This document shows positions 1 through 8,376 of a DNA stretch of 64,000 nucleotides, in pieces. The translations under genes and the position numbers were made by a program. The notes below the pieces were generated by a model that searched no databases, was not told where the DNA came from, and saw nothing but the letters and a program-made list of their open reading frames with translations. The first letter of the stretch is position 1, and every line of letters begins with the position of its first letter. This DNA is from Enteroscipio rubneri (GTDB taxonomy: Bacteria; Actinomycetota; Coriobacteriia; Coriobacteriales; Eggerthellaceae): assembly GCF_002899715.1 (NCBI RefSeq), contig NZ_PPEK01000003.1:1-64000 (forward strand), in the 5' to 3' direction.

Positions 1-175
1 GGAGCCCCGTCTCGCCCCCTGCCGCCCCGCGCGCCGGCGGAAACGGTATCGACGCCCGCCGGGCGAATCCCTATACTGGAACGGTATGTTCGACAGCGGG
101 CCGCATGAGGCCGGCCTGCAGCGGATTTCCGCCCCCGGACAGGTCCGAGGGCCCGCAAAGAGAGGAGACCCGGAC

Positions 176-370
176 ATGGGACGAGGAAGCGGACCTGCGC
201 GTATCGATGTGGCTTTGCTGGCGGCGATGCTCAACCCGGCGATCTTCGTCATTCTGCTCGGAGGTCTGCTGCTGGGCTACGATCCCGCCGTGCTCATCGT
301 CGTGGGGATCGTTGGCTATACGACGTGGGGAGTACTCAAATATATTGCCAATCGGCAGAGCAGGGAATAG
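176..370 (+). CDS. Small two-helix membrane protein of unknown function
   Basis: A 64-residue protein that I do not recognise. It has two hydrophobic stretches (about residues 11-30 and 33-50) and a short basic tail, so it is probably an integral membrane peptide. I chose ATG 176 because an AGAGGAG ribosome binding site lies a few bases upstream. The frame stays open back to ATG 86, which sits 8 bases after a TATACT -10 element (72-77), so a longer leaderless form is possible. A strong bidirectional terminator follows at 447-488, so it appears to be a single-gene transcript. It is convergent with the dehydrogenase gene downstream. Confidence 0.55.
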   Translation: MGRGSGPARIDVALLAAMLNPAIFVILLGGLLLGYDPAVLIVVGIVGYTTWGVLKYIANRQSRE

Positions 371-446
371 CTCGGGCGGGAGGGAGCTTGCCGACGCGTT
401 CGAACCTGCGCATCGGTGAGTGCTATGCATACCTGAGCGAGATGGG

Positions 447-488
447 GCGAAAAGGAAGGCGCGGCCGTGGCCGCGCCTTCCTTTTCGC
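447..488. terminator. Bidirectional intrinsic terminator
   Basis: A nearly perfect palindrome of about 20 bp per arm. The GC-rich core (GGAAGGCGCGGCC) is flanked by AAAA on the left and TTTT on the right, so it gives a U-tract on both strands. It separates the small membrane gene (plus) from the convergent dehydrogenase gene (minus, ending at 504). Confidence 0.9.
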
Positions 489-503
489 CTTGGAGGCGCT
501 GGA

Positions 504-1304
504 TCAGAGCATTGCTCCCAAATCGATGACGATCTCGCGGCCGTTGAACTTCGTGGCCTCGTCGGACTCGGCGAGCCAAAGCACCATCTTCGTGATGTCC
601 TCGGGGTTGAGGAACTTGAGCCCTCCGGGGTTCTTCTCGTCTTCGAACATCTCCTGCCAAGAAGAGAAGTTCTTGCCCATGGTGCTATTGACGAAATCAA
701 CGTAGGCCTCGGTTTCGCACATGGGGGTGCGCACCTTGGTGGGGCAGACGACATTGCAGTAGATGGGAAGCCCTTCGCGCTGAAGTTCGAGGGCGAGCGT
801 CTTGGTGAGGCCGATGATGCCGAACTTCGTCATGCAATACGTCGCCAGTTTGGCTGTGCCTTTCAAGCCCGAGACGGACGATATGTTGATGATGCGGCCA
901 TACCCCTGCTTGCGCATGTATAGAGCGGCATACTTATCGGTGCGCCACGTGCCCTCCAGGTTCACCGCGAGCGCTTTCTCGACTTCTGCATCGGTGAGAT
1001 CCCAGGTGTAGTTGAAGTTGATGATGCCCGCGTTGGCGATGACGACGTCGAGGCGTCCAAATTCATCCCAAGCCCGGGCGAATGCCGTTTCCATCTCGTC
1101 GGTCGAGCAGATGTTAGTCTTGATGGCGAGGGCCTTCCCGCCGGCTTCTTCGACCATCCTGACGGTCTCGGCGAAGCGTTCGTCGGTTGGATCGAGCATG
1201 TCAAGGAGGATGCAATCGTAGCCCTCCTTCGCGAATGCGACGGCATGCGTGCGGCCTTGGCCCATCGCGCCGCCGGTAATCAGAACGGTTTTCTTATCCG
1301 ACAT
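504..1304 (-). CDS. Short-chain dehydrogenase/reductase (SDR family)
   Basis: 266 residues, a full-length classical SDR and probably a cytosolic NAD(P)-dependent alcohol or ketone oxidoreductase. Visible motifs: the Rossmann dinucleotide loop GGAMGQG (residues 11-17), NAG (91-93), catalytic Ser143 within NISSVSG, and YCMTK giving Tyr156 and Lys160. Asp35 after the second strand suggests NAD preference (inference). The VOC-fold gene lies 26 bases upstream on the same strand, so the two are probably co-transcribed. The pairing suggests catabolism or isomerisation of a small carbonyl compound. The substrate cannot be read from the sequence. Confidence 0.88.
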   Translation of the reverse strand: MSDKKTVLITGGAMGQGRTHAVAFAKEGYDCILLDMLDPTDERFAETVRMVEEAGGKALAIKTNICSTDEMETAFARAWDEFGRLDVVIANAGIINFNYTWDLTDAEVEKALAVNLEGTWRTDKYAALYMRKQGYGRIINISSVSGLKGTAKLATYCMTKFGIIGLTKTLALELQREGLPIYCNVVCPTKVRTPMCETEAYVDFVNSTMGKNFSSWQEMFEDEKNPGGLKFLNPEDITKMVLWLAESDEATKFNGREIVIDLGAML

Positions 1305-1330
1305 GGGGCGTCTCCTTCGGATCGGTCTTC

Positions 1331-1801
1331 TTAGCGAGCGCGTGTGACGGCTTCGACGATGAAGCCGAGCTTGTCCATCGAATCAAAGTACGTGAAGCGG
1401 CATGCGGGATTGACGAGCGACGTCCCCTCCTGCCAGATGCCGATGCCTTTGTCGGCCATGAGCTTGATGATGGCATCCTGGTCATCCACGTCGAAGCGGA
1501 TGTGGTGCAGGCCGTGCATGCCCATCTTGAGATAATCCTTCCAGATGGTATCCTGGTCACCGACGGGCTGGAGAAACTCCAGCTGCACGTTGAAGAAATC
1601 GTAGAACACGGCGTAAACAGGCGCTTCGATGGTCTCGCCCCGGTAATAGCATTCCTTGTAGACGAAATCGCCCTCGTTGTCCGGCGCCAGGCCGAAGACA
1701 TCGAGCATTCCCTGCTTCGCCTTTTCGATATCTTCGACTACGATGCCAATCTGGACAATCTCTTTCAGTTCGTCGGTGATTGTGAGGTCCTTCACTTTCA
1801 T
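1331..1801 (-). CDS. VOC-superfamily (glyoxalase/epimerase-fold) protein
   Basis: 156 residues with the two beta-alpha-beta-beta-beta modules of the vicinal oxygen chelate fold. The opening IVQIGIVVEDIEKAK resembles the first metal-site strand of methylmalonyl-CoA epimerases, but with Gln/Ile in place of the usual His. A likely metal ligand is the His in GLHHIRFDV, and another acidic ligand lies near the C-terminus (FIVEAV). It may be an epimerase, dioxygenase-like or isomerase enzyme; the reaction is unknown. The start is supported by AAAGGAGGAG just upstream. It is the first gene of an operon with the SDR gene. A candidate operator (1930-1963) lies about 130 bp upstream. Confidence 0.75.
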   Translation of the reverse strand: MKVKDLTITDELKEIVQIGIVVEDIEKAKQGMLDVFGLAPDNEGDFVYKECYYRGETIEAPVYAVFYDFFNVQLEFLQPVGDQDTIWKDYLKMGMHGLHHIRFDVDDQDAIIKLMADKGIGIWQEGTSLVNPACRFTYFDSMDKLGFIVEAVTRAR

Positions 1802-1929
1802 GGCACTCCTCCTTTAACGATGGGCGGTACGACTCCGTGCTTCTATTCTACCGCGTCAAGCCTGGCCGTGTCGCGCTTGGAAACGGGCTTGGTCGACGTG
1901 GGCGGAGTATTGTCTAATAATGTGCAGAT

Positions 1930-1963
1930 GCTGTTTGACACATCATCGAAAGTGTCAAACAGC
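1930..1963. promoter_or_regulatory. Perfect 12-bp inverted repeat, candidate operator
   Basis: GCTGTTTGACAC at 1930-1941 and its exact complement GTGTCAAACAGC at 1952-1963, with 10 bases between. It lies in the 319-base gap between the VOC gene (start 1801, minus) and the rplS promoter (2026, plus). No U-tract follows, which argues against a terminator. The centre-to-centre spacing of 22 bp (two helical turns) suits a dimeric regulator such as TetR or GntR. The rest of the gap, apart from the rplS promoter, shows nothing else. Confidence 0.6.
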
Positions 1964-2025
1964 GGAAGCGTTCGGCCGCTATGCGGACGCGCCTGCCAAG
2001 CTGGGACGGTATCCAAGATTTCCCC

Positions 2026-2054
2026 TTGCAAGATGGTTACTTGGGCGGTATACT
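2026..2054 (+). promoter_or_regulatory. Sigma-A-type promoter of rplS
   Basis: TTGCAA (2026-2031), a 17-base spacer, then TATACT (2049-2054). This is close to consensus and gives a leader of about 60 bases before rplS. Confidence 0.8.
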
Positions 2055-2120
2055 ATCCAATCGTGTCTTTCCAAGACAGCGTGCACGAGGTTTCACTGAA
2101 CATATACGAAGGAACGGACC

Positions 2121-2468
2121 ATGGATATCATTCGCGCCATCGAGCAACAGCAGATCAAGCAGGACCTCCCCGAGTTCAACGTGGGTGACACCGTGAAGGT
2201 CCACTACCGTATCACCGAGGGAAACCGGGAGCGCATCCAGGTATTCCAGGGCGACGTCATTCGTCGCCAGGGTGCATCGAGCCGTGAAACGTTCACGGTT
2301 CGCAAGATGAGCTTCTCGGTGGGCGTGGAGCGCACGTTCCCGGTACATTCTCCGAAGATCGAGAAGATCGAGGTCGCGCGCCACGGCGATGTTCGTCGTG
2401 CGAAGCTCTACTACCTTCGCGACAAGGTGGGCAAGGCCGCCAAGATCAAGGAGAAGGCGTTCCGCTAG
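2121..2468 (+). CDS. rplS: 50S ribosomal protein L19
   Basis: 115 residues, the normal length for bacterial L19, which sits at the 30S-50S interface next to L14. The N-terminal helix (residues 1-18) is followed by the [16 protein letters not shown] segment and the basic C-terminal part ([20 protein letters not shown]) typical of the family. ATG 2121 has GAAGGAA upstream and agrees with the family N-terminus. It has its own strong promoter. No trmD or rimM precedes it in this window, so the usual rpsP-rimM-trmD-rplS order is not seen here. Confidence 0.98.
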   Translation: MDIIRAIEQQQIKQDLPEFNVGDTVKVHYRITEGNRERIQVFQGDVIRRQGASSRETFTVRKMSFSVGVERTFPVHSPKIEKIEVARHGDVRRAKLYYLRDKVGKAAKIKEKAFR

Positions 2469-2549
2469 TTTTGGCTCGGTTTTCGACCGATCCGTTTCGA
2501 CGGAGTTGTTAAGCCGTCGCTCCGTGTGCCGAGGTTCGACCGGAGTCGC

Positions 2550-2634
2550 AAAGCCTCCTCGTATCGAGTTCCTTTCTTCGTCAGCCTAGCGTTTTCGCTG
2601 CGGAGGAGGGATGCCGATGCGCAGGAGGCTTTTT
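2550..2634 (+). terminator. Possible long-loop terminator after rplS
   Basis: AAAGCCTCCT (2550-2559) pairs exactly with AGGAGGCTTT (2623-2632), and a run of five T follows from 2630. The loop is long (63 bases) but can fold internally. The remainder of the 388-base gap between rplS and rnhB holds no convincing gene. Confidence 0.4.
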
Positions 2635-2792
2635 GCCGTCCTGGGTCTCGGCAGCTTGTCGTCTCCCAGGCGAAAGGATGCTCGAGCGCGCTTTGGCGGC
2701 GGCTTGCAGGGTGCATGGGCATTCCGCATCTGCCCGATTGCTGCATAGGCTGTTTCACGTGCCGCTGCTGCGGCTTCGAGGAAGCTGCGTTT

Positions 2793-2801
2793 TGGTATCA
2801 T
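2793..2801 (+). promoter_or_regulatory. Extended -10 element upstream of rnhB
   Basis: TGGTATCAT, an extended -10 (TGN before TATCAT), lies 55 bases upstream of the rnhB start. There is no clear -35. Confidence 0.4.
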
Positions 2802-2856
2802 GGGCAAAATAAGATAGCGGCCCGTGCTTACGGGACGAATGGGGGCATGAGAGCGC

Positions 2857-3645
2857 ATGGGATCCACAGTGGCCGATATCAAGCGCCGGCTGCAGGAAGC
2901 AGGAGAGCGCGAGTTTGCCGTGCTGGAGCGCGCGCTCGTGGCCGACACGCGACGAGGCGTGCGCGAGGCCGTCGAAGTTGCTCGCAGGCGTCTTGCAGGC
3001 GAGCGCGCCGAGCGCGAGCGTGTGGCGCGCTTGTATGCCTATGAGCGCGAACTGGCGGCTGGCCGCGGTGCCGGGGTAGTGGTTGGTCTTGACGAGGTGG
3101 GCCGCGGCCCTTTGGCGGGGCCGCTTGCGGTGGGCGCCGTCGTGCTGCCGCTCGAGCCGGCCGTTGAAGGTTTGGACGATTCTAAACAGGTGCGTCCCGA
3201 GGCGCGTGAACGCATTGCTGCAATCGTAAAGCAGGTCGCCGTCGCTTGGACCGTCGAATACGTGGAGGCTGCGGACATCGATGCCTGCGGCATGACTGCA
3301 TCGCTTGTCCTGGCGTTTCGCCGCGCTGTTGCGCACATCGAAGAGGCGGGGGCGTGCCCCGATGTCATTTTGCTCGATGGGAACCCGTTGCGTCTCGATC
3401 CGCGCGAGGTAAGCGTCGTGAAGGGCGATGGATGCTGCGCCTCTATCGCCGCAGCTTCGATCGTTGCAAAAGTCGAGCGCGATGCCCTCATGTGCCGCTA
3501 CGCCGAGCAGTATCCCGAATACGGTTTCGATGCGTGCAAAGGCTATGCCTCCCCAGCGCATATCGAGGCCATCAGACGCTACGGCCTCACGCCCATCCAC
3601 CGTGCCACATTCTGCACGGCGTTCGTCCAGCCGACGCTGTTCTAA
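2857..3645 (+). CDS. rnhB: Ribonuclease HII
   Basis: 262 residues. RNase HII cleaves RNA in RNA-DNA hybrids and single ribonucleotides embedded in DNA. The catalytic block GLDEVGRGPLAGP starts near residue 77 and gives the Asp79-Glu80 pair. The third acidic residue is the Asp in LDDSKQV, and SIVAKVERD supplies the fourth. The first 70 residues form a basic helical extension, as in the long Bacillus-type enzymes, which bind substrate through an N-terminal domain. It opens the rnhB-yraN-comM-dprA-trmFO-xerC run. The 231 bases after it (3646-3876) hold no supported gene. Confidence 0.95.
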   Translation: MGSTVADIKRRLQEAGEREFAVLERALVADTRRGVREAVEVARRRLAGERAERERVARLYAYERELAAGRGAGVVVGLDEVGRGPLAGPLAVGAVVLPLEPAVEGLDDSKQVRPEARERIAAIVKQVAVAWTVEYVEAADIDACGMTASLVLAFRRAVAHIEEAGACPDVILLDGNPLRLDPREVSVVKGDGCCASIAAASIVAKVERDALMCRYAEQYPEYGFDACKGYASPAHIEAIRRYGLTPIHRATFCTAFVQPTLF

Positions 3646-3906
3646 CGCGCCGCTTCCACGCGCCGCTGCGTGGGCACGGGGTTGGGTGCTCCTTGCCCAT
3701 GGCTCGAGGACGCCGCTGGAAGCGCGCGAGATTTTTGTCAGCTCTGCGTTGAAATCGCGCAGGGAAGGCGTTCGCGCCTCGCAAGGCTTGTGCGGCCCCT
3801 GCGCATGATAGAAGGTCGATATGCGCCGTCGACCTGCTGGATGCCAGCAATCTTGGCGTCAGGATAGCTGCGTATCATGGCCTCGGAGACGAAAGGGGCG
3901 ATGATT

Positions 3907-4380
3907 ATGAAGGAAGCTGCGACGGCGGAAAAGGTATCTGGAAAGCAGGAGGGCTCCGCAGGGCGGCCGGGCTGCGAGCGGAAGCGCAAGCAGCCCGTCA
4001 AGCGCAAGCCGATCGGTAGGCAAAACGCCGAGCTGGGCCGTCGCGGCGAGGATGCTGCGGCACGGTTCCTCGAGCGGCGCGGATATGAGATAGTCGCACG
4101 CAATTGGACGTGTGCGGCCGGCGAGGCGGACATCGTTGCACGTGACGGCGAAACGATCGTGTTTGTGGAAGTGAAAACGCGTTCGAGCTGCGAGAAAGGA
4201 ATGCCGTCCGAGGCTGTGGACGCCTCGAAGCGCGAGCGCTACGAGCGAATAGCGGCGCTGTATCTACAGGGTTGCGACGTGGTCGACGTTCCCATCCGCT
4301 TCGATATTGTGGCGATCGTGGTGATCGCGCCCGATCGTGCGATGATCCGCCACCATATCGATGCGTTCGGCGCGGCATGA
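3907..4380 (+). CDS. YraN family (UPF0102) nuclease-like protein
   Basis: About 157 residues with the PD-(D/E)xK nuclease-type core of UPF0102. The core shows GRQNAELGRRGEDAAARFL, then GEADIVARDGETIVFVEVKTR, which carries the Asp and Glu-x-Lys residues. The first 40 residues are a Lys/Arg-rich extension not typical of the family. ATG 3907 is preferred because AAAGGGG sits 8 bases upstream. ATG 3877 and 3901 are in frame, but 3877 lies inside a TATCAT -10-like hexamer (3873-3878). Its stop overlaps the comM start (ATGA), so the two are translationally coupled. The conserved yraN-comM-dprA order suggests a role in DNA uptake or recombination (inference). Confidence 0.88.
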   Translation: MKEAATAEKVSGKQEGSAGRPGCERKRKQPVKRKPIGRQNAELGRRGEDAAARFLERRGYEIVARNWTCAAGEADIVARDGETIVFVEVKTRSSCEKGMPSEAVDASKRERYERIAALYLQGCDVVDVPIRFDIVAIVVIAPDRAMIRHHIDAFGAA

Positions 4381-5876
4381 GCGGGAAGGGCCGATGCCTC
4401 GTGCAGGCCGCCACCTTGCGCGGTGTGGAGGCGGTGCCGGTGGATGTGGAGGTGGCGGTTTCGAGCGGCGTGCCCGGCTTTGCCATCGTCGGCATGGCTG
4501 ATGCTTCTGTGCAGGAATCGCGCGAACGGGTGAAGGCGGCCCTGCGTTCGTGCGGGTTCACCATGCCGGCAAGCAAGATCGTCGTGAATTTGGCTCCGGG
4601 AGCGTTGCGTAAAACAGGTTCCGGTTTTGACCTGCCTATCGCTGCGGGTATTCTGGTTGCCACAGGACAAGTTGATCCCTCCGCGCTCGAGCGCGCGCTC
4701 TTCGTCGGCGAGCTTTCGCTCGAGGGCGCCGTGCGACCTGTCGCCGGGTTGCTTGCCTATGCGCTGTGCGCGCGCATGCTTGGGGTCGGGCTGGTAAGCG
4801 CAGAAGTCGAAGAGGGGTCGTGTGCGCTTGGGAGGCTGGAGTTGCGCTGCGCGCGCACGCTGGCGGACTTCCGCACCCCTCCTTTTCCCCGTGCTGTGGG
4901 GAAGAAGATGCAGATACGAGCCGAGTCTTCCGATTTCTGCGATATTGCAGGGCACGATATGGCCAAGCGAGCCCTGCAAATAGCTGCGGCAGGAGGGCAC
5001 GGAGCGCTGATGATGGGGCCTCCCGGATCAGGCAAGACCATGCTTGCGTCTAGACTGCCCTCCATCCTGCCGCCGCTGTCGGAAAGCGAGGCTCTCGAGA
5101 CGGCGGTGGTGCATTCGGTTGCCGGAGAGAATTACGATCGTTCGCTTCACGGTGTGCGGCCTTTTCGCAAGCCGCATCATTCGGCGAGCCTCGCGGGGCT
5201 TGTGGGCGGGGGATCCCCTCCGCGCCCCGGCGAGATATCGCTCGCCCATAACGGCGTCTTGTTTCTTGACGAGCTGGCTGAATTCTCGCCATCGGTGCTG
5301 CAGGGCATTCGGCAGCCGCTCGAATCTGGCAAGGCAACGGTGACCCGCGCCGACGGCAATGTCGAATTTCCTGCTCGGTTCATGCTCGTAGCCGCCTCGA
5401 ACCCCTGCCCGTGCGGTTATTTTGGGGACGATGAGAAGAAGTGCACGTGCTCGGAACGGCAGATACGCGCCTACCAGGGCCGGATCGGCGGACCTGTTAT
5501 GGACCGTATCGACGTGCATATCGCGGTGCGCCGCATACCGCCCGGAGAAGTTCTTGCCACGGGGCGCGGTACGAGTTCTGAAGAGTTGCGCCGCGCTGTG
5601 CTGAAAGCGCGGGAGTACGCCTCATGGCGCCGCGCTCGGGCAGGCACCGGCTCGCGTCGCGAGACGACCGAGGAGCTGGTTCGTGCCTGCGATCTTTCCT
5701 CGGAGGACGAGGAGTTCCTTAAAGCGACGGCGCAACGCTCGTGCATGAGCGGCCGCGCCATTATGCGGACGCTTGCACTGGCGCGCACCGTGGCAGATAT
5801 GGAGGAGCGCTCGCGCGTCAGACGAGCTGATCTGTGCGAAGCGATTGGCTTCAGGTCGAGGCAGGGGGAGCTATGA
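4377..5876 (+). CDS. comM: YifB/ComM family Mg-chelatase-like AAA+ ATPase
   Basis: 499 residues from ATG 4377, which overlaps the yraN stop. The N-terminal ChlI/Lon-protease-like domain (residues 1-170) contains VPGFAIVGMADASVQESRERV. The AAA+ core has Walker A GPPGSGKT (214-221), a Walker B region in GVLFLDELAEF, and a conserved cysteine cluster (NPCPCGYF...CTC). In Haemophilus and Vibrio, ComM is a hexameric helicase that promotes branch migration during natural transformation. The pairing with dprA supports a similar role here. A longer frame beginning at 4272 is a read-through of the yraN sequence and was rejected. Confidence 0.95.
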   Translation: MSGKGRCLVQAATLRGVEAVPVDVEVAVSSGVPGFAIVGMADASVQESRERVKAALRSCGFTMPASKIVVNLAPGALRKTGSGFDLPIAAGILVATGQVDPSALERALFVGELSLEGAVRPVAGLLAYALCARMLGVGLVSAEVEEGSCALGRLELRCARTLADFRTPPFPRAVGKKMQIRAESSDFCDIAGHDMAKRALQIAAAGGHGALMMGPPGSGKTMLASRLPSILPPLSESEALETAVVHSVAGENYDRSLHGVRPFRKPHHSASLAGLVGGGSPPRPGEISLAHNGVLFLDELAEFSPSVLQGIRQPLESGKATVTRADGNVEFPARFMLVAASNPCPCGYFGDDEKKCTCSERQIRAYQGRIGGPVMDRIDVHIAVRRIPPGEVLATGRGTSSEELRRAVLKAREYASWRRARAGTGSRRETTEELVRACDLSSEDEEFLKATAQRSCMSGRAIMRTLALARTVADMEERSRVRRADLCEAIGFRSRQGEL

Positions 5877-6847
5877 GCGGAATGCGAACGGATTCTCGGT
5901 TGGGAGTGAGTCCGCCGAGTGCGGGAGACTTGTCAAAACGATCGGGTGGGCCGCGTACGGTGCTCGCGCGGACGGACCAGGGCTATCCATCTGCTTTGGA
6001 ACGAGCAGCCGATCCGCCTGAGCGCCTGTACGTGGCTGGTGCGGTCGATGCTCTTGAGGAAGGGATCGCCATTGTCGGTGCGCGCAGATCGACTCCGTAC
6101 GGACTCGGGTGCGCCGCGCGGTTCGCACGTGCAGCCGCCGAGCACGGCGTGGTGGTGATATCGGGCGGGGCGCGAGGCTGCGATGCGGCCGCCCATCGAG
6201 CCGCTATGGAGGCAGGGGGTCGCACGGTAGCGTTTTTAGGCGGAGGATGCGACCGTCCGTACCCGGCCGAGCATGAGGGTTTGTTCCGGCAGATTGTCGC
6301 ATCAGGAGGAGCTGTGGTGTCCGAGCATGCATGGGATGAGCCTCCTCTTCCGTATCGATTCCGCCTGCGCAACCGGTTGATCGCATCGCTTGCCCGCGCC
6401 ACGCTCATCGTGGAAGCGGGCTTGCCTTCGGGCACGTTCTCGACCGCGGACGAGGCGCTCGCCGCGGATCGGGACGTGCTCGTCGTGCCGGGCGCAATTA
6501 CATCGGCTTCGTCGCGGGGCGCGAACCGTCTGCTCTACCAAGGGGCAACGCCCATTGTCGACGACGAGGCGTTCGCGGACGCCCTGTTCTCGCTGTTCGG
6601 CTGCCTGAAGCAAGAGTGCGTATCCTCCTTTGGCGAAACTGCCGCCGTTGCGAAGGCGGATGGCCCGGATGATCCGATCGTGGAAGCGCTGCGCGCCCAA
6701 GCTCTCAACATGGAGGAGCTTTACGAGATTGCGCGTGCCGGTTGCGGCAGGATCGATGCGCGCGAATGGCTTATGGAGCGCCTTGTGCGGGCCGAGGGAG
6801 CCGGCGCAATCGCTCGTTATCCCGACGGGCGTTGGGGACCATGCTGA
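5873..6847 (+). CDS. dprA: DNA-processing protein DprA (Smf)
   Basis: 324 residues from ATG 5873, which overlaps the comM stop and has AGGGGGAG upstream. DprA binds incoming single-stranded DNA and loads RecA. The Rossmann-like core shows IAIVGARRSTPYG, VVISGGARGCDAAAHRAA, FLGGGCDRPYPAEH, and the PYRFRLRNRLIASLA segment with the conserved RNR. A glycine-rich SGTFSTADEAL patch and a C-terminal winged-helix-like segment (about 270-324) complete the family layout. No other late competence genes are visible in the window, so competence is not established. Confidence 0.95.
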   Translation: MSGMRTDSRLGVSPPSAGDLSKRSGGPRTVLARTDQGYPSALERAADPPERLYVAGAVDALEEGIAIVGARRSTPYGLGCAARFARAAAEHGVVVISGGARGCDAAAHRAAMEAGGRTVAFLGGGCDRPYPAEHEGLFRQIVASGGAVVSEHAWDEPPLPYRFRLRNRLIASLARATLIVEAGLPSGTFSTADEALAADRDVLVVPGAITSASSRGANRLLYQGATPIVDDEAFADALFSLFGCLKQECVSSFGETAAVAKADGPDDPIVEALRAQALNMEELYEIARAGCGRIDAREWLMERLVRAEGAGAIARYPDGRWGPC

Positions 6848-6933
6848 GGATGCCGGCCCGGTGCGGTGGAGGGTCGCCTCTTGCGCTCGTCGGCGGTCTT
6901 TTTCCCGATCCCGCCGCATCGGGCGATACCCTT

Positions 6934-6942
6934 TGGTATCCT
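6934..6942 (+). promoter_or_regulatory. Extended -10 placed directly before the trmFO start
   Basis: TGGTATCCT with the ATG at 6949, only six bases after the hexamer. Transcription would begin at or next to the start codon, giving a leaderless mRNA. There is no Shine-Dalgarno sequence between them. Confidence 0.5.
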
Positions 6943-6948
6943 ACGGGC

Positions 6949-8376
6949 ATGCCACGAACAACGACATTTTCCAGGGTGACCGTCCTCGGTGCGGGCCTCG
7001 CGGGGAGCGAGGCTGCGCTGCAGTTGGCGGATCGGGGCGTGCGCGTGCGTCTCGTCGAAATGCGGCCAGCCGTCGGCACGCCTGTACACGCAACGGGGAG
7101 CTGTGCCGAGCTCGTCTGCTCGAATTCACTCAAGAGCACCAAGTTCGAAAGCGCAGCCGGCATGCTCAAGGAAGAGCTCGTACGCCTCGGATCGCGTCTG
7201 TACGCGGTCGCGCTGCGTAACGCCGTGCCTGCGGGCGGGGCGCTCGCAGTCGATCGCGAAGCGTTCGCTCGCGAGGTCACCGCGCTCGTAGAGGAGCACC
7301 CTTCCATTGATCTGGTTCGGCACGAAGCCTTGAATCTCGGAGAGGCTGCGCGCGGAGCGGACGTGCTCGTTGTGGCCACGGGACCCTTGACCTCGGATGC
7401 GCTGGCCTCCTCACTTGCCGAGGCGGCCGGCGCCGAGCACCTGGCCTTCTTCGATGCTGCGGCGCCCATTGTCATGGCCGATTCGCTGGATGGGTCGAAG
7501 CTGTTTCGCCAGAGCCGCTACGAAGATGCTGACGGGGGGCAAGCGGGCGACTATCTCAACGCGCCGTTTTCCCGTGCCGAATACGAGGCGTTCATCTCGT
7601 CGCTTGTGACTGCGGAGCGCGTCGTGCAGCGCGACTTCGAATCGCGCGATCTGTTCCAAGCGTGCCAGCCCATCGAGGAGATAGCCCGCAAGGGTCCCGA
7701 CGCGCCTCGGTTCGGTCCGCTCAAACCGGTAGGGCTCACAGATCCCCGCACGGGTCGTCGTCCGTGGGCGGCGCTGCAGCTGCGGGCGGAGGATGCGCAC
7801 GGCGAGAGCTACAACCTCGTCGGATTCCAAACGAACCTGACGTTTCCCGAACAACGTCGCGTTTTTCGCATGATACCCGGATTGGAGCACGCGGAGTTCG
7901 CCCGTTATGGTGTGATGCATCGCAACACCTTCGTGGACGCGCCCCGTCTGCTCGGGCCCGATCTGAGGCTGCGCGCTTCCGGCGCCGCTGCGATCGGCGT
8001 ACCGGTGTTCCTTGCTGGCCAAATTGCGGGGACCGAAGGATATTGCGAGGCCATTCGCTCCGGACTGCATGCAGCCGTCTCGGTCGCGGCCTTGCTGAAG
8101 GGGCGCGCTGCGCCCTCTCTGCCGATCGAGACGGCCTTCGGAGCGCTTTTGGCCTATGCGACTGATCCCGCCACGGTCGATTATCAGCCCATGCATGTCA
8201 ACTTCGGCATTCTCCCGCCGTTCGAGCAGCGCATCCGGAACAAGCGGGAGCGCTACCGGGCATATGCCGAGCGCGGCTCGCGCGCCCTCGCCGTCTATGA
8301 GGACGAACTTGCGAATGCGGATCTGCTCTTGCATGCGTCGGCTGGAGGCGCGCAAGGGAGATGCGATGGAGCGTGA
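6949..8376 (+). CDS. trmFO: tRNA (uracil-5-)-methyltransferase TrmFO, folate/FAD dependent
   Basis: 475 residues. TrmFO makes ribothymidine at tRNA position 54 using methylenetetrahydrofolate and FAD. Visible: the FAD-binding GAGLAGSEAALQLA (residues 14-27), the conserved block GSCAELVCSNSLKSTKFESA with the invariant cysteine, and GQIAGTEGYCEAIRSGL near the C-terminal half. ATG 6949 is chosen because the Rossmann strand begins a few residues later. The frame is open upstream to 6742 but that part overlaps dprA. The xerC start lies inside its 3' end. The trmFO-xerC order matches the gid-codV order of Bacillus. Confidence 0.95.
   Translation: MPRTTTFSRVTVLGAGLAGSEAALQLADRGVRVRLVEMRPAVGTPVHATGSCAELVCSNSLKSTKFESAAGMLKEELVRLGSRLYAVALRNAVPAGGALAVDREAFAREVTALVEEHPSIDLVRHEALNLGEAARGADVLVVATGPLTSDALASSLAEAAGAEHLAFFDAAAPIVMADSLDGSKLFRQSRYEDADGGQAGDYLNAPFSRAEYEAFISSLVTAERVVQRDFESRDLFQACQPIEEIARKGPDAPRFGPLKPVGLTDPRTGRRPWAALQLRAEDAHGESYNLVGFQTNLTFPEQRRVFRMIPGLEHAEFARYGVMHRNTFVDAPRLLGPDLRLRASGAAAIGVPVFLAGQIAGTEGYCEAIRSGLHAAVSVAALLKGRAAPSLPIETAFGALLAYATDPATVDYQPMHVNFGILPPFEQRIRNKRERYRAYAERGSRALAVYEDELANADLLLHASAGGAQGRCDGA

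Noticed and set aside
1930-1963. Intrinsic terminator at the 12-bp inverted repeat
   Set aside because: No gene ends near it on either strand and no U-tract follows; an operator is more likely.
2469-2856. A signal peptidase gene (lepB) or a tRNA between rplS and rnhB
   Set aside because: The gap is too short for lepB and no frame fits. No cloverleaf or T-arm sequence was found.
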